From Clostridiales bacterium (GTDB lineage: Bacteria > Bacillota > Clostridia > Saccharofermentanales > Saccharofermentanaceae), in the NCBI GenBank assembly GCA_017529925.1, contig JAFXMZ010000008.1, forward strand, positions 52,585 through 116,584: a stretch of 64,000 nt of DNA. Reading direction: 5' to 3'. Below are positions 51,571 to 60,204 of this stretch, piece by piece. The position numbers were made by a program, and so were the translations under genes. The notes under the pieces are model-generated. The model did no database searches. It saw nothing but the letters and a program-made list of their open reading frames with translations, and was not told the DNA's origin. Position 1 is the first letter of the stretch; every line of letters begins with the position of its first letter.

Positions 51571-53454
51571 ATGAAAAAGGTAAAGACAAAAACATTGTGC
51601 ACCCTGCTGGCGGCAGCATCCGTCATGACGGCAGCAGGATGTTCAAAGAAGGAGACAGCCGGGACGACAGAGGCACCTGAGGAAACTACGGTCTTCGCAA
51701 CACAGAAGTTCTCGGACGAACTTACATATCCTGACCACATCGCCGACTATTCGGAGATCCACCCCGGACATGAGCCCGGAAGCGTTAAGGGTGAGGAGGC
51801 AAAGACCCTTTTGAACGAAGTCGAGATGGATGTTCTCCACCACTCACTGGACAACTATGCGGATATCACGATCCTCTTTGCAGACCCGGAAAAGTTCGGT
51901 TTTGATTCAACTGATGTTTCGTGGGGTCAGATCAAGACAGAGCCCGATACGGAGCACATCGACAGCGTTCTGGACAGGCTCTATTCGATAGACTACGAAG
52001 ATCTGGATACTGATGACAGGATCTTCTACGACAGGATCGTATATGATTATGAAGAAACAAAGTATGCTTCACAGTATTCGGCATTCTCATATTACGACTC
52101 CATCCTCAATCCGTTCACGAGCCTTCAGAGCAATCTCCTCTTCGTGCTCGACATAATGAATGTAACCACTCTTGAAGAAGCAGAGAACTATATCCTCATG
52201 CTCAAGGATCTCGACAGATATCTTGATGATATCCTCGCATACGAGGAGAAGAGGGTCGAGCTCGGATTTGCATCACAGGATGAGATCTATGAGCAGATCG
52301 CCGTGTCTTTCGACGGACTCGTTGCCCAGAAGGACAACTGCTTCCTTTATGATTCCTTCGAAAAGAAAGTGAATGCGATCGAGGGCATCTCCGATGCAGA
52401 CAAAGAGCGTCTCATAAAGGAGAATGAGGATACTATGAAGAATATCGTTTTCCCCGAGTTCGAAGAGTGCGCAGCAAGGATCCGCGCCCTCAAGGGAAGC
52501 GGCGGACTTGACGGCGGCATCTGCAGATTTCCCGGAGGAGACGCATACTACGCCCAGAAGGTAAGGATCCTTTCGAACAGCTCGAAAACGATGGAGGAGA
52601 ACTTCACCGCAGCCGACAACAAGATCAGGCAGATCAAGGCAGATGCCCGGGTCATAGCACCCGACGTCGTAGGTGATGAGGAGCTCAAGGATCAGTACAT
52701 CAACCACAAGTACGGTTCCGATCAGCCCGAGGAGAATGTTGAGATGCTCTACGGCCTCATAAAGGATGATTTCCCTGAACTCCATGAGCACAGCTACTAT
52801 TTCCTCGATGTCCCGGATGAGCTCAAGGACAGTTTCTCTCCCGCAGCCTTTCTCGGCTATCATCTCGATGAGTATGACTCTAACCTCCTCATCACGAACC
52901 GTTCGAACGTAAACGGCAACTTCGGCATCACATGCGCTCACGAGGCATATCCCGGACACATGTACCAGTCCGTCTACACGAGAAGCGCCACATCTCACCC
53001 CTACATGTACATCAGTACTGTCATCGGTTATAAGGAAGGCTGGGCTGTCTACTGCGAGCAGTATGCATTCAAATACTTCGGTGAGGAAGGCTCCGTCAGG
53101 GATCTCGTAAAGTATGATGACGCATTCAATGTTGTCCTCTGGGCGATCATCGATTACGGCGTAAACTACAAGGGCTGGACCGCAAAGGACTTTGCTTCGT
53201 GGTATTCCGATCTCCAGGGAACAGTCATCACGGAAAATGCGGTAAAGACTATGTACTATATCGTAGTTGCCGATCCTGGATACGGTGTCAAGTACGGCTC
53301 GGGCTATATCAGGACCGATGAGATCCTCTCAAACGCATTCGCAAACCATCCGGATGCGACGGCGAAAGAGATCCATCAGGCATACCTTGACTGCCTCCCC
53401 GGAACTTATGAGCAGATCGAGGTCAATCTCGAGAAAAACCTCGCAGGCAAGTAA
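51571..53454 (+). CDS. DUF885 family lipoprotein (putative metallopeptidase)
   Basis: 627 residues from ATG 51571 (GGAGG five bases upstream). Signal TLCTLLAAASVMTAAGC with lipobox AAGC, then a Thr/Glu-rich linker. The DUF885 hallmark HEAYPGHMYQ is at about residues 458-467, followed by a conserved Glu in YKEGWAVYCEQYAFK: a HExxxGH-like zinc site as in M32-related peptidases. The family is annotated as putative carboxypeptidases. Surface exposed, therefore probably nutritional or a housekeeping peptidase. The 51443-51570 leader shows only a weak promoter. Confidence 0.88.
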   Translation: MKKVKTKTLCTLLAAASVMTAAGCSKKETAGTTEAPEETTVFATQKFSDELTYPDHIADYSEIHPGHEPGSVKGEEAKTLLNEVEMDVLHHSLDNYADITILFADPEKFGFDSTDVSWGQIKTEPDTEHIDSVLDRLYSIDYEDLDTDDRIFYDRIVYDYEETKYASQYSAFSYYDSILNPFTSLQSNLLFVLDIMNVTTLEEAENYILMLKDLDRYLDDILAYEEKRVELGFASQDEIYEQIAVSFDGLVAQKDNCFLYDSFEKKVNAIEGISDADKERLIKENEDTMKNIVFPEFEECAARIRALKGSGGLDGGICRFPGGDAYYAQKVRILSNSSKTMEENFTAADNKIRQIKADARVIAPDVVGDEELKDQYINHKYGSDQPEENVEMLYGLIKDDFPELHEHSYYFLDVPDELKDSFSPAAFLGYHLDEYDSNLLITNRSNVNGNFGITCAHEAYPGHMYQSVYTRSATSHPYMYISTVIGYKEGWAVYCEQYAFKYFGEEGSVRDLVKYDDAFNVVLWAIIDYGVNYKGWTAKDFASWYSDLQGTVITENAVKTMYYIVVADPGYGVKYGSGYIRTDEILSNAFANHPDATAKEIHQAYLDCLPGTYEQIEVNLEKNLAGK

Positions 53455-53458
53455 AACA

Positions 53459-53467
53459 TGATAAAAT
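53459..53467 (+). promoter_or_regulatory. Extended -10 for a leaderless metalloprotease transcript
   Basis: TGATAAAAT (TGn plus TAAAAT) ends six bases before the ATG at 53474, which has no ribosome site. It starts within five bases of the preceding stop codon. Confidence 0.5.
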
Positions 53468-53473
53468 GGGTGC

Positions 53474-54280
53474 ATGTTCTACAAACCCGTACAACTGATC
53501 GCGACAGGCGATCTCACAAAGAGATATAACATCTGTTACCGGAATCCTCTTCGGGTTCCGGTACAGCTCGTTATAGAAAAGGATTCCATTACCATCAGGG
53601 CATATATCGCTCCCCACAGGAGCATGCTCGTCCCTTACAGAGCCAAGGACGGATCCACAGACGGCACGGGCGACAGGAAACTAAGAAAGATCCTCGAGAG
53701 CATGCCTGACCCCGGGACGCCGTACACCTTCATGGATGCAGCCCTCGACGGGATAAGGGAATGCTGGGGAAAGGAATATACGCTCAAGGGCGTGGATCAC
53801 CCTGTCAGGGTAAATGTCGAATTCATAAGGAAGGACGACCCGGAGGCTGTATACGGGAAAAGGCAGAAGTTCTTCGGCATAAAGCAGTCGGGGATGTCAT
53901 CGACTTCCTTTGTAGCGAGCAGCCCGTGGAGATGGGGATGGGGATTCCTGAGAACGGGATGTCCCGAGGCAGCCATGATCAACTGGTCATTAAGATCTCC
54001 CGGGAAGATCCACATGAACTACTATTCCTCGCTCAATAACTATATGCATACGGTATCGCATGAATTCGGTCATATACTCGGCATCGGCGATGCCTATGAT
54101 GCGCACTACAGATGCTACTACGAGGCCCCCGGAACAAGGGATTTCATGATGAACAGCAATTCATCCGTCCACTCTCAGGAACTCGAGATGGTCCTCAGGG
54201 CCCATATGACCGGAAAGATGCAGTTCTTCCCGTTCAAGATCTCCCTTAAGAGGTTCTTCAAAAGAGTCTTCAAAAAGTGA
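53474..54280 (+). CDS. Zincin metalloprotease-like protein (HEFGHxxGxxD)
   Basis: 268 residues. The site HEFGHILGIGD at about residues 196-206 gives the full HExxHxxGxxD zinc motif of metzincin-like peptidases; YEAPGTRDFMMNSNSS, with a possible Met-turn (DFMMN), follows. No signal peptide, so it acts in the cytoplasm or leaves by another route. The N-terminal half (MFYKPVQLIATGDLTKRYNI) has no known domain. A basic tail (KISLKRFFKRVFKK) ends it. The mRNA seems leaderless. Function unknown. Confidence 0.7.
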   Translation: MFYKPVQLIATGDLTKRYNICYRNPLRVPVQLVIEKDSITIRAYIAPHRSMLVPYRAKDGSTDGTGDRKLRKILESMPDPGTPYTFMDAALDGIRECWGKEYTLKGVDHPVRVNVEFIRKDDPEAVYGKRQKFFGIKQSGMSSTSFVASSPWRWGWGFLRTGCPEAAMINWSLRSPGKIHMNYYSSLNNYMHTVSHEFGHILGIGDAYDAHYRCYYEAPGTRDFMMNSNSSVHSQELEMVLRAHMTGKMQFFPFKISLKRFFKRVFKK

Positions 54281-54357
54281 TCTCCCTTAAGATCTCCTCT
54301 TAAGTATTACCAAATTGTAAATATTGCCGATTCATTGGTCATTTTGCACTAATTAAG

Positions 54358-54387
54358 TTGAAAAAAAACGGATTTAGGTTGTAAAAT
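54358..54387 (+). promoter_or_regulatory. Promoter of the zinc-ribbon/HD gene
   Basis: TTGAAA (54358-54363), 18 bases, TAAAAT (54382-54387). The transcript leader would be about 45 bases, ending in GCAGGAGG. Confidence 0.58.
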
Positions 54388-54437
54388 ATTTCTATCAAAA
54401 AACTATATCGTCAGCTGGAAAAGCAGGAGGTCTTTAT

Positions 54438-55268
54438 ATGAAAAAGTGTCCCGATTGCGGAATGGTAATCGCCAATCAGGCTATAAGATGCCCCAAGTGT
54501 AAGTTTAATTTCGCCGAGAGTCCCGATGCGGGCGGAGCGGCTGTACCTGCTGAAGCAGCTGCAGTATCTGCGGCAGCAACAGGTGCTTCCTCCAAGGGAA
54601 GCGCAGGCATCATGCCCATGATCGAAGTAACCAAGGACAACGTTGACGAACTCTACGGACAGCTCAAGGCAGCTATCGTCAAGAGAAAGACAGAGTTCGA
54701 TCACTTCATAGACTTCCTCGAGAACAGGACAGCATGGCTTACGGCACCTGCAGGAACAGAAGGAGCTCTCGCATGCGAGAAGGGCCTCCTCATCAGGAGC
54801 GTCGGCGTTACGAAGCAGCTCCTGAGGATCAAGGATACTCTTATGCCTCAGCTCGACGAGGAGTCCGCTATCATCATCGGTCTCTTCCATGATGTCGGCA
54901 AGGTTGGTGTTGAAGGCAAGCCCTACTATCTCGTAGAGGAGCATATCGGATCGTCCGGATCCGCTCTCGGTCTTTCTTTCTCGAGCAGGATCTCTTCCTC
55001 CGTTTCCTCTTCATCTTCACAGACTTTCTCCATCAACCCCAAGCTCGTAAAGATGAATATCGGCGTAAGGAGCCTCTATCTCGTATCACAGTACATGCTC
55101 CTTTCCGATGACGAGGCACAGGCTATCAGCTATGCTGCCGAGCCCGAGCTCATCAACGGCAACACATGTCCTTATACCCTCGTTCTCGAGACAGCTATCA
55201 AGATGCAGAAGAATATCTACGAGAATCAGGATACTATCTCCTCTTACAGCTTCACGACCATCAAGTGA
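54438..55268 (+). CDS. Zinc-ribbon and HD-domain protein
   Basis: 276 residues. A zinc ribbon at 3-22 (CPDCGMVIANQAIRCPKCKF), an Ala-rich linker, and an HD-like core with GLFHDVGKVG at about 147-156 after an IRSVGVTKQLLRIKDTLMP helix. HD domains hydrolyse phosphate esters, nucleotides or cyclic dinucleotides. A serine-rich loop (SSRISSSVSSSSSQTFS) breaks the domain. The upstream histidine of the HD fold is not obvious, so activity is uncertain. Codon use suggests good expression. Own promoter and terminator. Confidence 0.65.
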   Translation: MKKCPDCGMVIANQAIRCPKCKFNFAESPDAGGAAVPAEAAAVSAAATGASSKGSAGIMPMIEVTKDNVDELYGQLKAAIVKRKTEFDHFIDFLENRTAWLTAPAGTEGALACEKGLLIRSVGVTKQLLRIKDTLMPQLDEESAIIIGLFHDVGKVGVEGKPYYLVEEHIGSSGSALGLSFSSRISSSVSSSSSQTFSINPKLVKMNIGVRSLYLVSQYMLLSDDEAQAISYAAEPELINGNTCPYTLVLETAIKMQKNIYENQDTISSYSFTTIK

Positions 55269-55293
55269 TCCTGTTTGCGGCAAGTAAGAATCC

Positions 55294-55325
55294 AGAGCGC
55301 CTCCGGAAGCGGGGGCGCTCTTTTT
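55294..55325 (+). terminator. Intrinsic terminator of the zinc-ribbon/HD gene
   Basis: AGAGCGCC (55294-55301) and GGCGCTCT (55314-55321) with a 12-base loop and a T run to 55325. The next promoter begins two bases later. Confidence 0.85.
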
Positions 55326-55326
55326 A

Positions 55327-55335
55327 TGTTACACT
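55327..55335 (+). promoter_or_regulatory. Extended -10 for a leaderless decarboxylase transcript
   Basis: TGTTACACT (TGn plus TACACT, 4/6) ends six bases before the ATG at 55342. There is no ribosome site, and the preceding terminator requires a new promoter exactly here. Confidence 0.45.
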
Positions 55336-55341
55336 TAATGC

Positions 55342-56748
55342 ATGGATCTCAAGGATAAGCTGTCAACAGGATTAGACCGGCTCCCCATGCACATGCCCGG
55401 ACATAAGCGCAACCCCGCATTTGCGCCGGGTTCTTTCATGCATGATATAACGGAGATCGACGGTCTTGATGATCTTCATGATCCGCATGGAGTCATCCTC
55501 AACATCGAAAAGAAGGCCTCCCTCCTGTACTCCTCCGACGCGGCATATATCTCCGTAAACGGATCGACTGCTCTCATCATCTCAGCCATCCTTTCGACGG
55601 TCCGCGAGGGACAGAAGGCGGCAGTCATGTCGAACTGCCACATAAGCGTCTGGCATGCGCTGGAAACAGGAAGGATAACTCCCGTGATCATCGACCCGGA
55701 TATGGCGGATAAGACGTTCGCCGGAAAGGTCTCCCCCCATAAGGTCAGGGAAGTCCTGGAAAAGGATCCTGAGATAAAAGCACTTGTTATAACCTCACCG
55801 ACTTATGACGGCATCCTGTCCGATACACAAGAGATAAAGAGGATCACCGAAGGACTCGGTGTATCACTCATCACAGACGCGGCGCACGGAGCTCATCTGG
55901 GGCTCAAGGGAACTTCTTTCCCTCCCTTTCCGTCAGGCGATCTTGTGATAACGAGCCTTCATAAGACGCTCCATTCCCCTACGCAGACAGCGGTCATGCT
56001 TTCATACGGAAAGAAGGCTCAGGAGTGTTCGTCCCTTATAAGACACTACCTTTCCATATTTGAATCATCGAGCCCTTCCTATGTCCTGATGGAAGGTATC
56101 GACAGGTGTCTTTCCGACATGCTCACAAAGGAAGGCATCACAGCCTCATGGGAAGATGCACTGTCAGGCACCCGTAAGGTCCTTGATACTTCCCTTAAAA
56201 GGTTAAGGCTCCTCCCTTCCGACGATCCTTCAAAGATCGTTATCGGGACACTGCCTTTCATGACCGGATACTCGCTCGCTTCTGTCCTGAGGGACGGATA
56301 CGGGATCGAAATCGAAGCAGCATATAAAGACAGGATCATAGCCATGACAGGGATAGGCGATACCGCGGAGTCGCTTGGTAGTTTTACGGATGCCCTGATA
56401 AGGATAGACGGCTCGGTCAATGATGCCGGAGACGAGACAGCTATGGAGAAAGAATGTATCCCGGATTCGGCTCTGTATTCCCACGGCAGCTTTGCCGTGA
56501 GGATCGCAGATGCCGTCACTTCAGACAAAGAGAGCGTGCATGCAGAAAGCTCCGCAGGCAGGACATCTGCAGAGTTCATCTTTGCCTACCCTCCCGGAAT
56601 CCCTGCGCTCATACCCGGAGAAGTGATAACAAAGGAAAAGGCAGAGGCGCTGAAGAAGCTTTTCGATGAGGGGGAAGACGGGCCGCGGCTCAGGTTTGAC
56701 CCGATGAGGAACAACGACGGCTGCATAGTGTGCACGTCTGTACAATAA
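55342..56748 (+). CDS. Orn/Lys/Arg decarboxylase-family PLP enzyme
   Basis: 468 residues. LPMHMPGHKRNPAF at the start, a SVNGSTALIISAI cofactor loop, ITSPTYDGI, LITDAAHGAHLG (Asp for the pyridine N) and the PLP lysine in TSLHKTLHSPTQTAV at about 208. This is the short form of the fold-type I decarboxylases (as in Bacillus SpeA/YaaO); substrate arginine, lysine or ornithine cannot be told apart. In Firmicutes a copy commonly stands near recR and dnaX (yaaO). No Shine-Dalgarno; leaderless start likely. Confidence 0.88.
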   Translation: MDLKDKLSTGLDRLPMHMPGHKRNPAFAPGSFMHDITEIDGLDDLHDPHGVILNIEKKASLLYSSDAAYISVNGSTALIISAILSTVREGQKAAVMSNCHISVWHALETGRITPVIIDPDMADKTFAGKVSPHKVREVLEKDPEIKALVITSPTYDGILSDTQEIKRITEGLGVSLITDAAHGAHLGLKGTSFPPFPSGDLVITSLHKTLHSPTQTAVMLSYGKKAQECSSLIRHYLSIFESSSPSYVLMEGIDRCLSDMLTKEGITASWEDALSGTRKVLDTSLKRLRLLPSDDPSKIVIGTLPFMTGYSLASVLRDGYGIEIEAAYKDRIIAMTGIGDTAESLGSFTDALIRIDGSVNDAGDETAMEKECIPDSALYSHGSFAVRIADAVTSDKESVHAESSAGRTSAEFIFAYPPGIPALIPGEVITKEKAEALKKLFDEGEDGPRLRFDPMRNNDGCIVCTSVQ

Positions 56749-56750
56749 GG

Positions 56751-56779
56751 TTGACCGACAGGCAGAATCAAAGTATAAT
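56751..56779 (+). promoter_or_regulatory. Near-consensus promoter of scfA
   Basis: TTGACC (56751-56756), 17 bases, TATAAT (56774-56779). It starts three bases after the decarboxylase stop, so scfA is expressed separately and probably strongly. Confidence 0.82.
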
Positions 56780-56810
56780 CTCCTTATTAAATTCAAGGGG
56801 GCAAAGAACA

Positions 56811-56957
56811 ATGACAAGAATCGTCACGATCAACACCCGCGACCTCAAGGAATCCGCTAAGGACGGCGGCTGCGGCGAGTGCCAGACATCATGTCAGTCT
56901 GCCTGCAAGACTTCATGCGGAGTTGCTAACCAGGCTTGCGAGAAGGTTGAGAAGTAA
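56811..56957 (+). CDS. scfA: SCIFF precursor peptide (six cysteines in forty-five residues)
   Basis: 48 residues, MTRIVTINTRDLKESAKDGG followed by the cysteine core with Cys at 21, 24, 28, 32, 36 and 43. This is the near-universal Clostridia peptide whose cysteines become thioether cross-links through the neighbouring radical SAM maturase. CAAGGGGG serves as ribosome site. The mature product's role is unknown. A strong promoter ahead and a terminator behind (56980-57014) suggest far more peptide than maturase. Confidence 0.95.
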   Translation: MTRIVTINTRDLKESAKDGGCGECQTSCQSACKTSCGVANQACEKVEK

Positions 56958-56979
56958 TTTAGACCTTAAGAGAATTACA

Positions 56980-57014
56980 GGGTCTCCGTGATCTCATGTT
57001 CGGAGACCCTTTTT
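56980..57014 (+). terminator. Partial terminator between scfA and scfB
   Basis: GGGTCTCCG (56980-56988) and CGGAGACCC (57001-57009), nine perfect pairs, with five T after. It should end most scfA transcripts; read-through would feed scfB, for which no separate promoter is apparent. Confidence 0.8.
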
Positions 57015-57041
57015 CTTGCCTTATAAAAGGAGTTTTTGAAA

Positions 57042-58436
57042 TTGATCCACTGCTACAGATTTGATGATAAGAACATAGTGCTCGATGTCTTTTCGGGTTC
57101 GATCCACGTTGTCGACGATGTTGCTTTCGACATCATAGGAATGTATGAGGATAACGACCGTGAGACGATCGTGAAAGAGATCTCGGAGAAGTATAAGGAC
57201 AGAGAGGACGTCAATGAGGACGAGATCAATGAATGCATAGATGACGTGGAGAGACTGAAGGAAGAGGGAAAGCTCTTCTGCCCCGATAAGTATGAGGGGA
57301 TCGCCGTTGACCTTAAGAAGAAAAAGTATACGCTGAAGGCATTGTGCCTTCACGTCGCACATACATGTAATCTCGACTGTTCCTACTGCTTTGCCGCGCA
57401 GGGCAAGTTCCATGGAAAGAGAGGACTCATGAGCTTTGAGACGGGAAAGAGAGCGATCGATTTCCTTATCGAGAATTCGGGATACCATAAGAATCTGGAT
57501 ATCGACTTTTTCGGCGGGGAGCCTCTTATGAACTGGGAGGTCGTAAAGCAGCTCGTAATATACGCCAGGTCGATAGAGAAGGAAAAGGGAAAGAATATCC
57601 GCTTTACGCTTACGACGAACGGCATTGGCATAACGGATGACGTCATCGATTTCTGCAATAAGGAGATGTATAACGTCGTCCTGAGCCTCGACGGACGCAA
57701 GGAGGTCAATGACCGTTTCAGGAAGGATATAAACGGCAACGGAAGTTATGACAGGATCGTTCCGAACTTCAAGAAGTTCGTCGAAGCAAGAGGCGATAAG
57801 AGCTATTACATGAGGGGCACCTTCACTCACTACAATACTGACTTCCTGAATGACATCCTTCATATGGCTGATCTCGGCTTCACGGAGCTGTCGATGGAGC
57901 CCGTCGTTACCGATCCGAAGGAAGACACCGCCCTTACCGAGGAAGACCTTCCGAAGCTCATGGAGCAGTATGAGGAGCTGGCAAGGGTCATGATAAAAAG
58001 ACATGAGGAAGGAAGGCCTTTCACCTTCTACCACTATATGCTCGACCTTACATGCGGCCCCTGTATCTATAAGAGGATCTCGGGATGCGGCGCCGGAACC
58101 GAATATCTGGCCGTCACGCCCTGGGGCGATCTTTATCCATGCCACCAGTTCGTGGGCGAGGAGAAGTTCAAGGTCGGCGACATATACGAAGGCATAAAGA
58201 ATGACGATATACGCCGTGAGTTCGCGATGTGCAATGCATACACAAGGGAAGGCTGCAAGGACTGCTGGGCAAAGCTCTACTGCTCGGGAGGCTGCGCCGC
58301 AAATGCATATCATGCGCAGGGCGACGTTGCAGGCATCTACGATTACGGATGCCGCCTCTTCAGAAAGAGGATCGAATGTGCGATAGCCGTCAAGGCATCG
58401 ACACTCGGGCCTGAGGATATCGCCCCTTCGGAATAA
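57042..58436 (+). CDS. scfB: Radical SAM SCIFF maturase
   Basis: 464 residues from TTG 57042 (AAGGAG nine bases upstream; a TTG six bases earlier is too close), giving the family start MIHCYRFDD. Radical SAM cluster CNLDCSYC at Cys 109, 113 and 116 (CxxxCxxC), then DFFGGEPLMNWE; C-terminal SPASM with cysteines in CGPCIYKRISGCGAG, YPCHQF, CKDCWAKLYCSGGC and YGCRLF. An N-terminal RiPP-recognition-like region precedes the core. It installs thioether links in ScfA. All cluster cysteines are present. Confidence 0.95.
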   Translation: MIHCYRFDDKNIVLDVFSGSIHVVDDVAFDIIGMYEDNDRETIVKEISEKYKDREDVNEDEINECIDDVERLKEEGKLFCPDKYEGIAVDLKKKKYTLKALCLHVAHTCNLDCSYCFAAQGKFHGKRGLMSFETGKRAIDFLIENSGYHKNLDIDFFGGEPLMNWEVVKQLVIYARSIEKEKGKNIRFTLTTNGIGITDDVIDFCNKEMYNVVLSLDGRKEVNDRFRKDINGNGSYDRIVPNFKKFVEARGDKSYYMRGTFTHYNTDFLNDILHMADLGFTELSMEPVVTDPKEDTALTEEDLPKLMEQYEELARVMIKRHEEGRPFTFYHYMLDLTCGPCIYKRISGCGAGTEYLAVTPWGDLYPCHQFVGEEKFKVGDIYEGIKNDDIRREFAMCNAYTREGCKDCWAKLYCSGGCAANAYHAQGDVAGIYDYGCRLFRKRIECAIAVKASTLGPEDIAPSE

Positions 58437-58455
58437 GAAAAAGCTAAGCATCAAG

Positions 58456-58484
58456 AACGGCCGGAGATTTACCCGGCCGTTTTA
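58456..58484 (+). terminator. Intrinsic terminator of scfB
   Basis: AACGGCCGG and CCGGCCGTT arms around an eight-base loop, then TTTAT. The leftward membrane-protein gene stops at 58521 on the other side. Confidence 0.8.
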
Positions 58485-58520
58485 TCTTTCCTTTTATCAC
58501 TCTTTCCCCTGAACTGTCTA

Positions 58521-60062
58521 TTACCTTACAGGCTCGATCACGACCCACCTCAGTGCGAGATCCTTCCCGCCCGAAGCCTGTACCGTGTTGTCGTATACGA
58601 TCTTATATCTGTCCGGAGCATACTTCTCTATCTGGTCGAGGAGCAATGAATAGCCGGTGCTCATGTCGAGAAGGACAGCATCCGGGTCATATTCCTCACA
58701 GAAGCTGTCGAGCTCTGACAGGTTCGCGATATACATCTTGCCCCTGACATGGTCTACTCCCGAGAACTCGCTCATATAAGGATCTATCCTGTTATCGATA
58801 TGGACCTTTATCCCGTGGAATGCGAGCCATGAACCGGTATCGAAAGAATTGTAGATACGCTCATAGCCTTTCGATCTTATGAAATCGACAGCACCCGTGT
58901 CATATGCAGCCAACGCCTCGACGTCCGACATCGTTCCGTTTGGCAGGAACCTGGGGATATAAAGGATCGCGGACAGCGCGATCATGACAGCGCATGCACC
59001 CGTCAGGATGTGGTAGGAGATATTCGAAATCTCGATCTTCTTTTTGATGCCGAAGACCTTAGTTCCGATGAAGCTTAAAAGGTCCCCGAATGAAGCGGGC
59101 GCAAAGATAAGGAATGCGACCGAGAAATAGAGCGCAAACCTCTTATAGATACATGTCATTATGAAGAACATTGAAAGGAGCATGACTCCCGTTACGGCAT
59201 CCCTGTCAAATTCCTTTACCCTCTCCCCTGTCATAAATCCGATAAGGACGAGGAGGATCACCACCGCTTCGAACATGGAGAAGTGCTTCGGCATCCACTC
59301 GTCGACATGAGCCCATATATCGGTCGCAGTCGACTGCTTCAGACCGAAGAGCCATGTGTCTATCCCGATAGGGTTAAGGAGAGACACCAGGAATCCCGCG
59401 ACTATACTGCCTGCGAAGATCAGAGCATCCTTAAACCGCCTGTAGAGGATATTAATAACGATAAGGACCGCCATGACGACGAAGTATACAGGAAGGATGC
59501 CGCCGTGGAGCCACGCGAGCGCAAATGAGGATAATGTGAATATCAAAGCCATAGTCAGCGGCTTTCTGTCTTTCAGGAAAGAAACGATAAGGAGCGTGAT
59601 CGCAAAGGTCGACACGACGGACGGCCTGACGTTATAGTCGGGAAAACCCGACAGGAATGGAGTCGCGGCGACCGCAAGAGCAGCGATCATCGGATGTGCC
59701 TTATCCTTAAAATACGAAAGTGCCGTAAAGGCCGTAAGATAATTAAATACGGTACCGACCAGGATGACACCCCATATCCCGAGGATCTTATACATGAAGC
59801 CGACAAGGAAATACCAGCCTTCCTCATGGGCAGTGAAATGCAGCCCCTCGTGCCAGCTGTAGATCTCATCGGTGATCATATGACCGGAGGAGATGCCGTC
59901 GAGGCCCATCTTTATCTGAATGGCGGTGTCGCCTACCATGCCGTCTATCGACGATATCATCGTAACCGGAGAAAATACAAAGAGGACCAGCGCCGCCAGA
60001 AAAATATATCCGGGGGAAATGGTCATCTTCTTTCTCTTCTTAATAGCATCTGCCGTATACAT
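58521..60062 (-). CDS. Polytopic membrane protein, GT-C-like
   Basis: 513 residues with about 11-12 hydrophobic segments between 17 and 375 and a C-terminal soluble domain (YDTGAVDFIRSKGYERIYNS, then ALRWVVIEPVR). The shape, an early DGMVGDTAIQIKMGLDG loop with acidic residues, and a C-terminal YDPDAVLLD segment fit GT-C-type glycosyltransferases, but no family motif is certain. The ATG lacks a ribosome site and TAAAAT lies six bases upstream: probably leaderless. It is 142 bases after the zinc-ribbon gene. Confidence 0.6.
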   Translation of the reverse strand: MYTADAIKKRKKMTISPGYIFLAALVLFVFSPVTMISSIDGMVGDTAIQIKMGLDGISSGHMITDEIYSWHEGLHFTAHEEGWYFLVGFMYKILGIWGVILVGTVFNYLTAFTALSYFKDKAHPMIAALAVAATPFLSGFPDYNVRPSVVSTFAITLLIVSFLKDRKPLTMALIFTLSSFALAWLHGGILPVYFVVMAVLIVINILYRRFKDALIFAGSIVAGFLVSLLNPIGIDTWLFGLKQSTATDIWAHVDEWMPKHFSMFEAVVILLVLIGFMTGERVKEFDRDAVTGVMLLSMFFIMTCIYKRFALYFSVAFLIFAPASFGDLLSFIGTKVFGIKKKIEISNISYHILTGACAVMIALSAILYIPRFLPNGTMSDVEALAAYDTGAVDFIRSKGYERIYNSFDTGSWLAFHGIKVHIDNRIDPYMSEFSGVDHVRGKMYIANLSELDSFCEEYDPDAVLLDMSTGYSLLLDQIEKYAPDRYKIVYDNTVQASGGKDLALRWVVIEPVR

Positions 60063-60068
60063 AGCGTT

Positions 60069-60074
60069 ATTTTA
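60069..60074 (-). promoter_or_regulatory. -10 for a leaderless membrane-protein transcript
   Basis: TAAAAT on the minus strand ends six bases before the ATG at 60062; no ribosome site. The -35 region is GC-rich and poor. Confidence 0.4.
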
Positions 60075-60204
60075 ACATATTTAGGGGGATTGCGGGCAGG
60101 CTCCCTTTCTCCGGCCCGCAACCGGCTTTTCGCGCAGATAAAGACTGCCGGACAGTCATCACTGACATATCCGGCAGGTTCATCATATTCATCGTATATC
60201 TGCA

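Noticed and set aside
57021..58454. 477-codon leftward open frame
   Set aside because: Antisense to scfB; the radical SAM and SPASM cysteines decide the strand.
60089..60116. Terminator between the zinc-ribbon gene and the membrane-protein gene
   Set aside because: There is an 8-pair inverted repeat (GCGGGC/GCCCGC core), but no T run on the minus strand.
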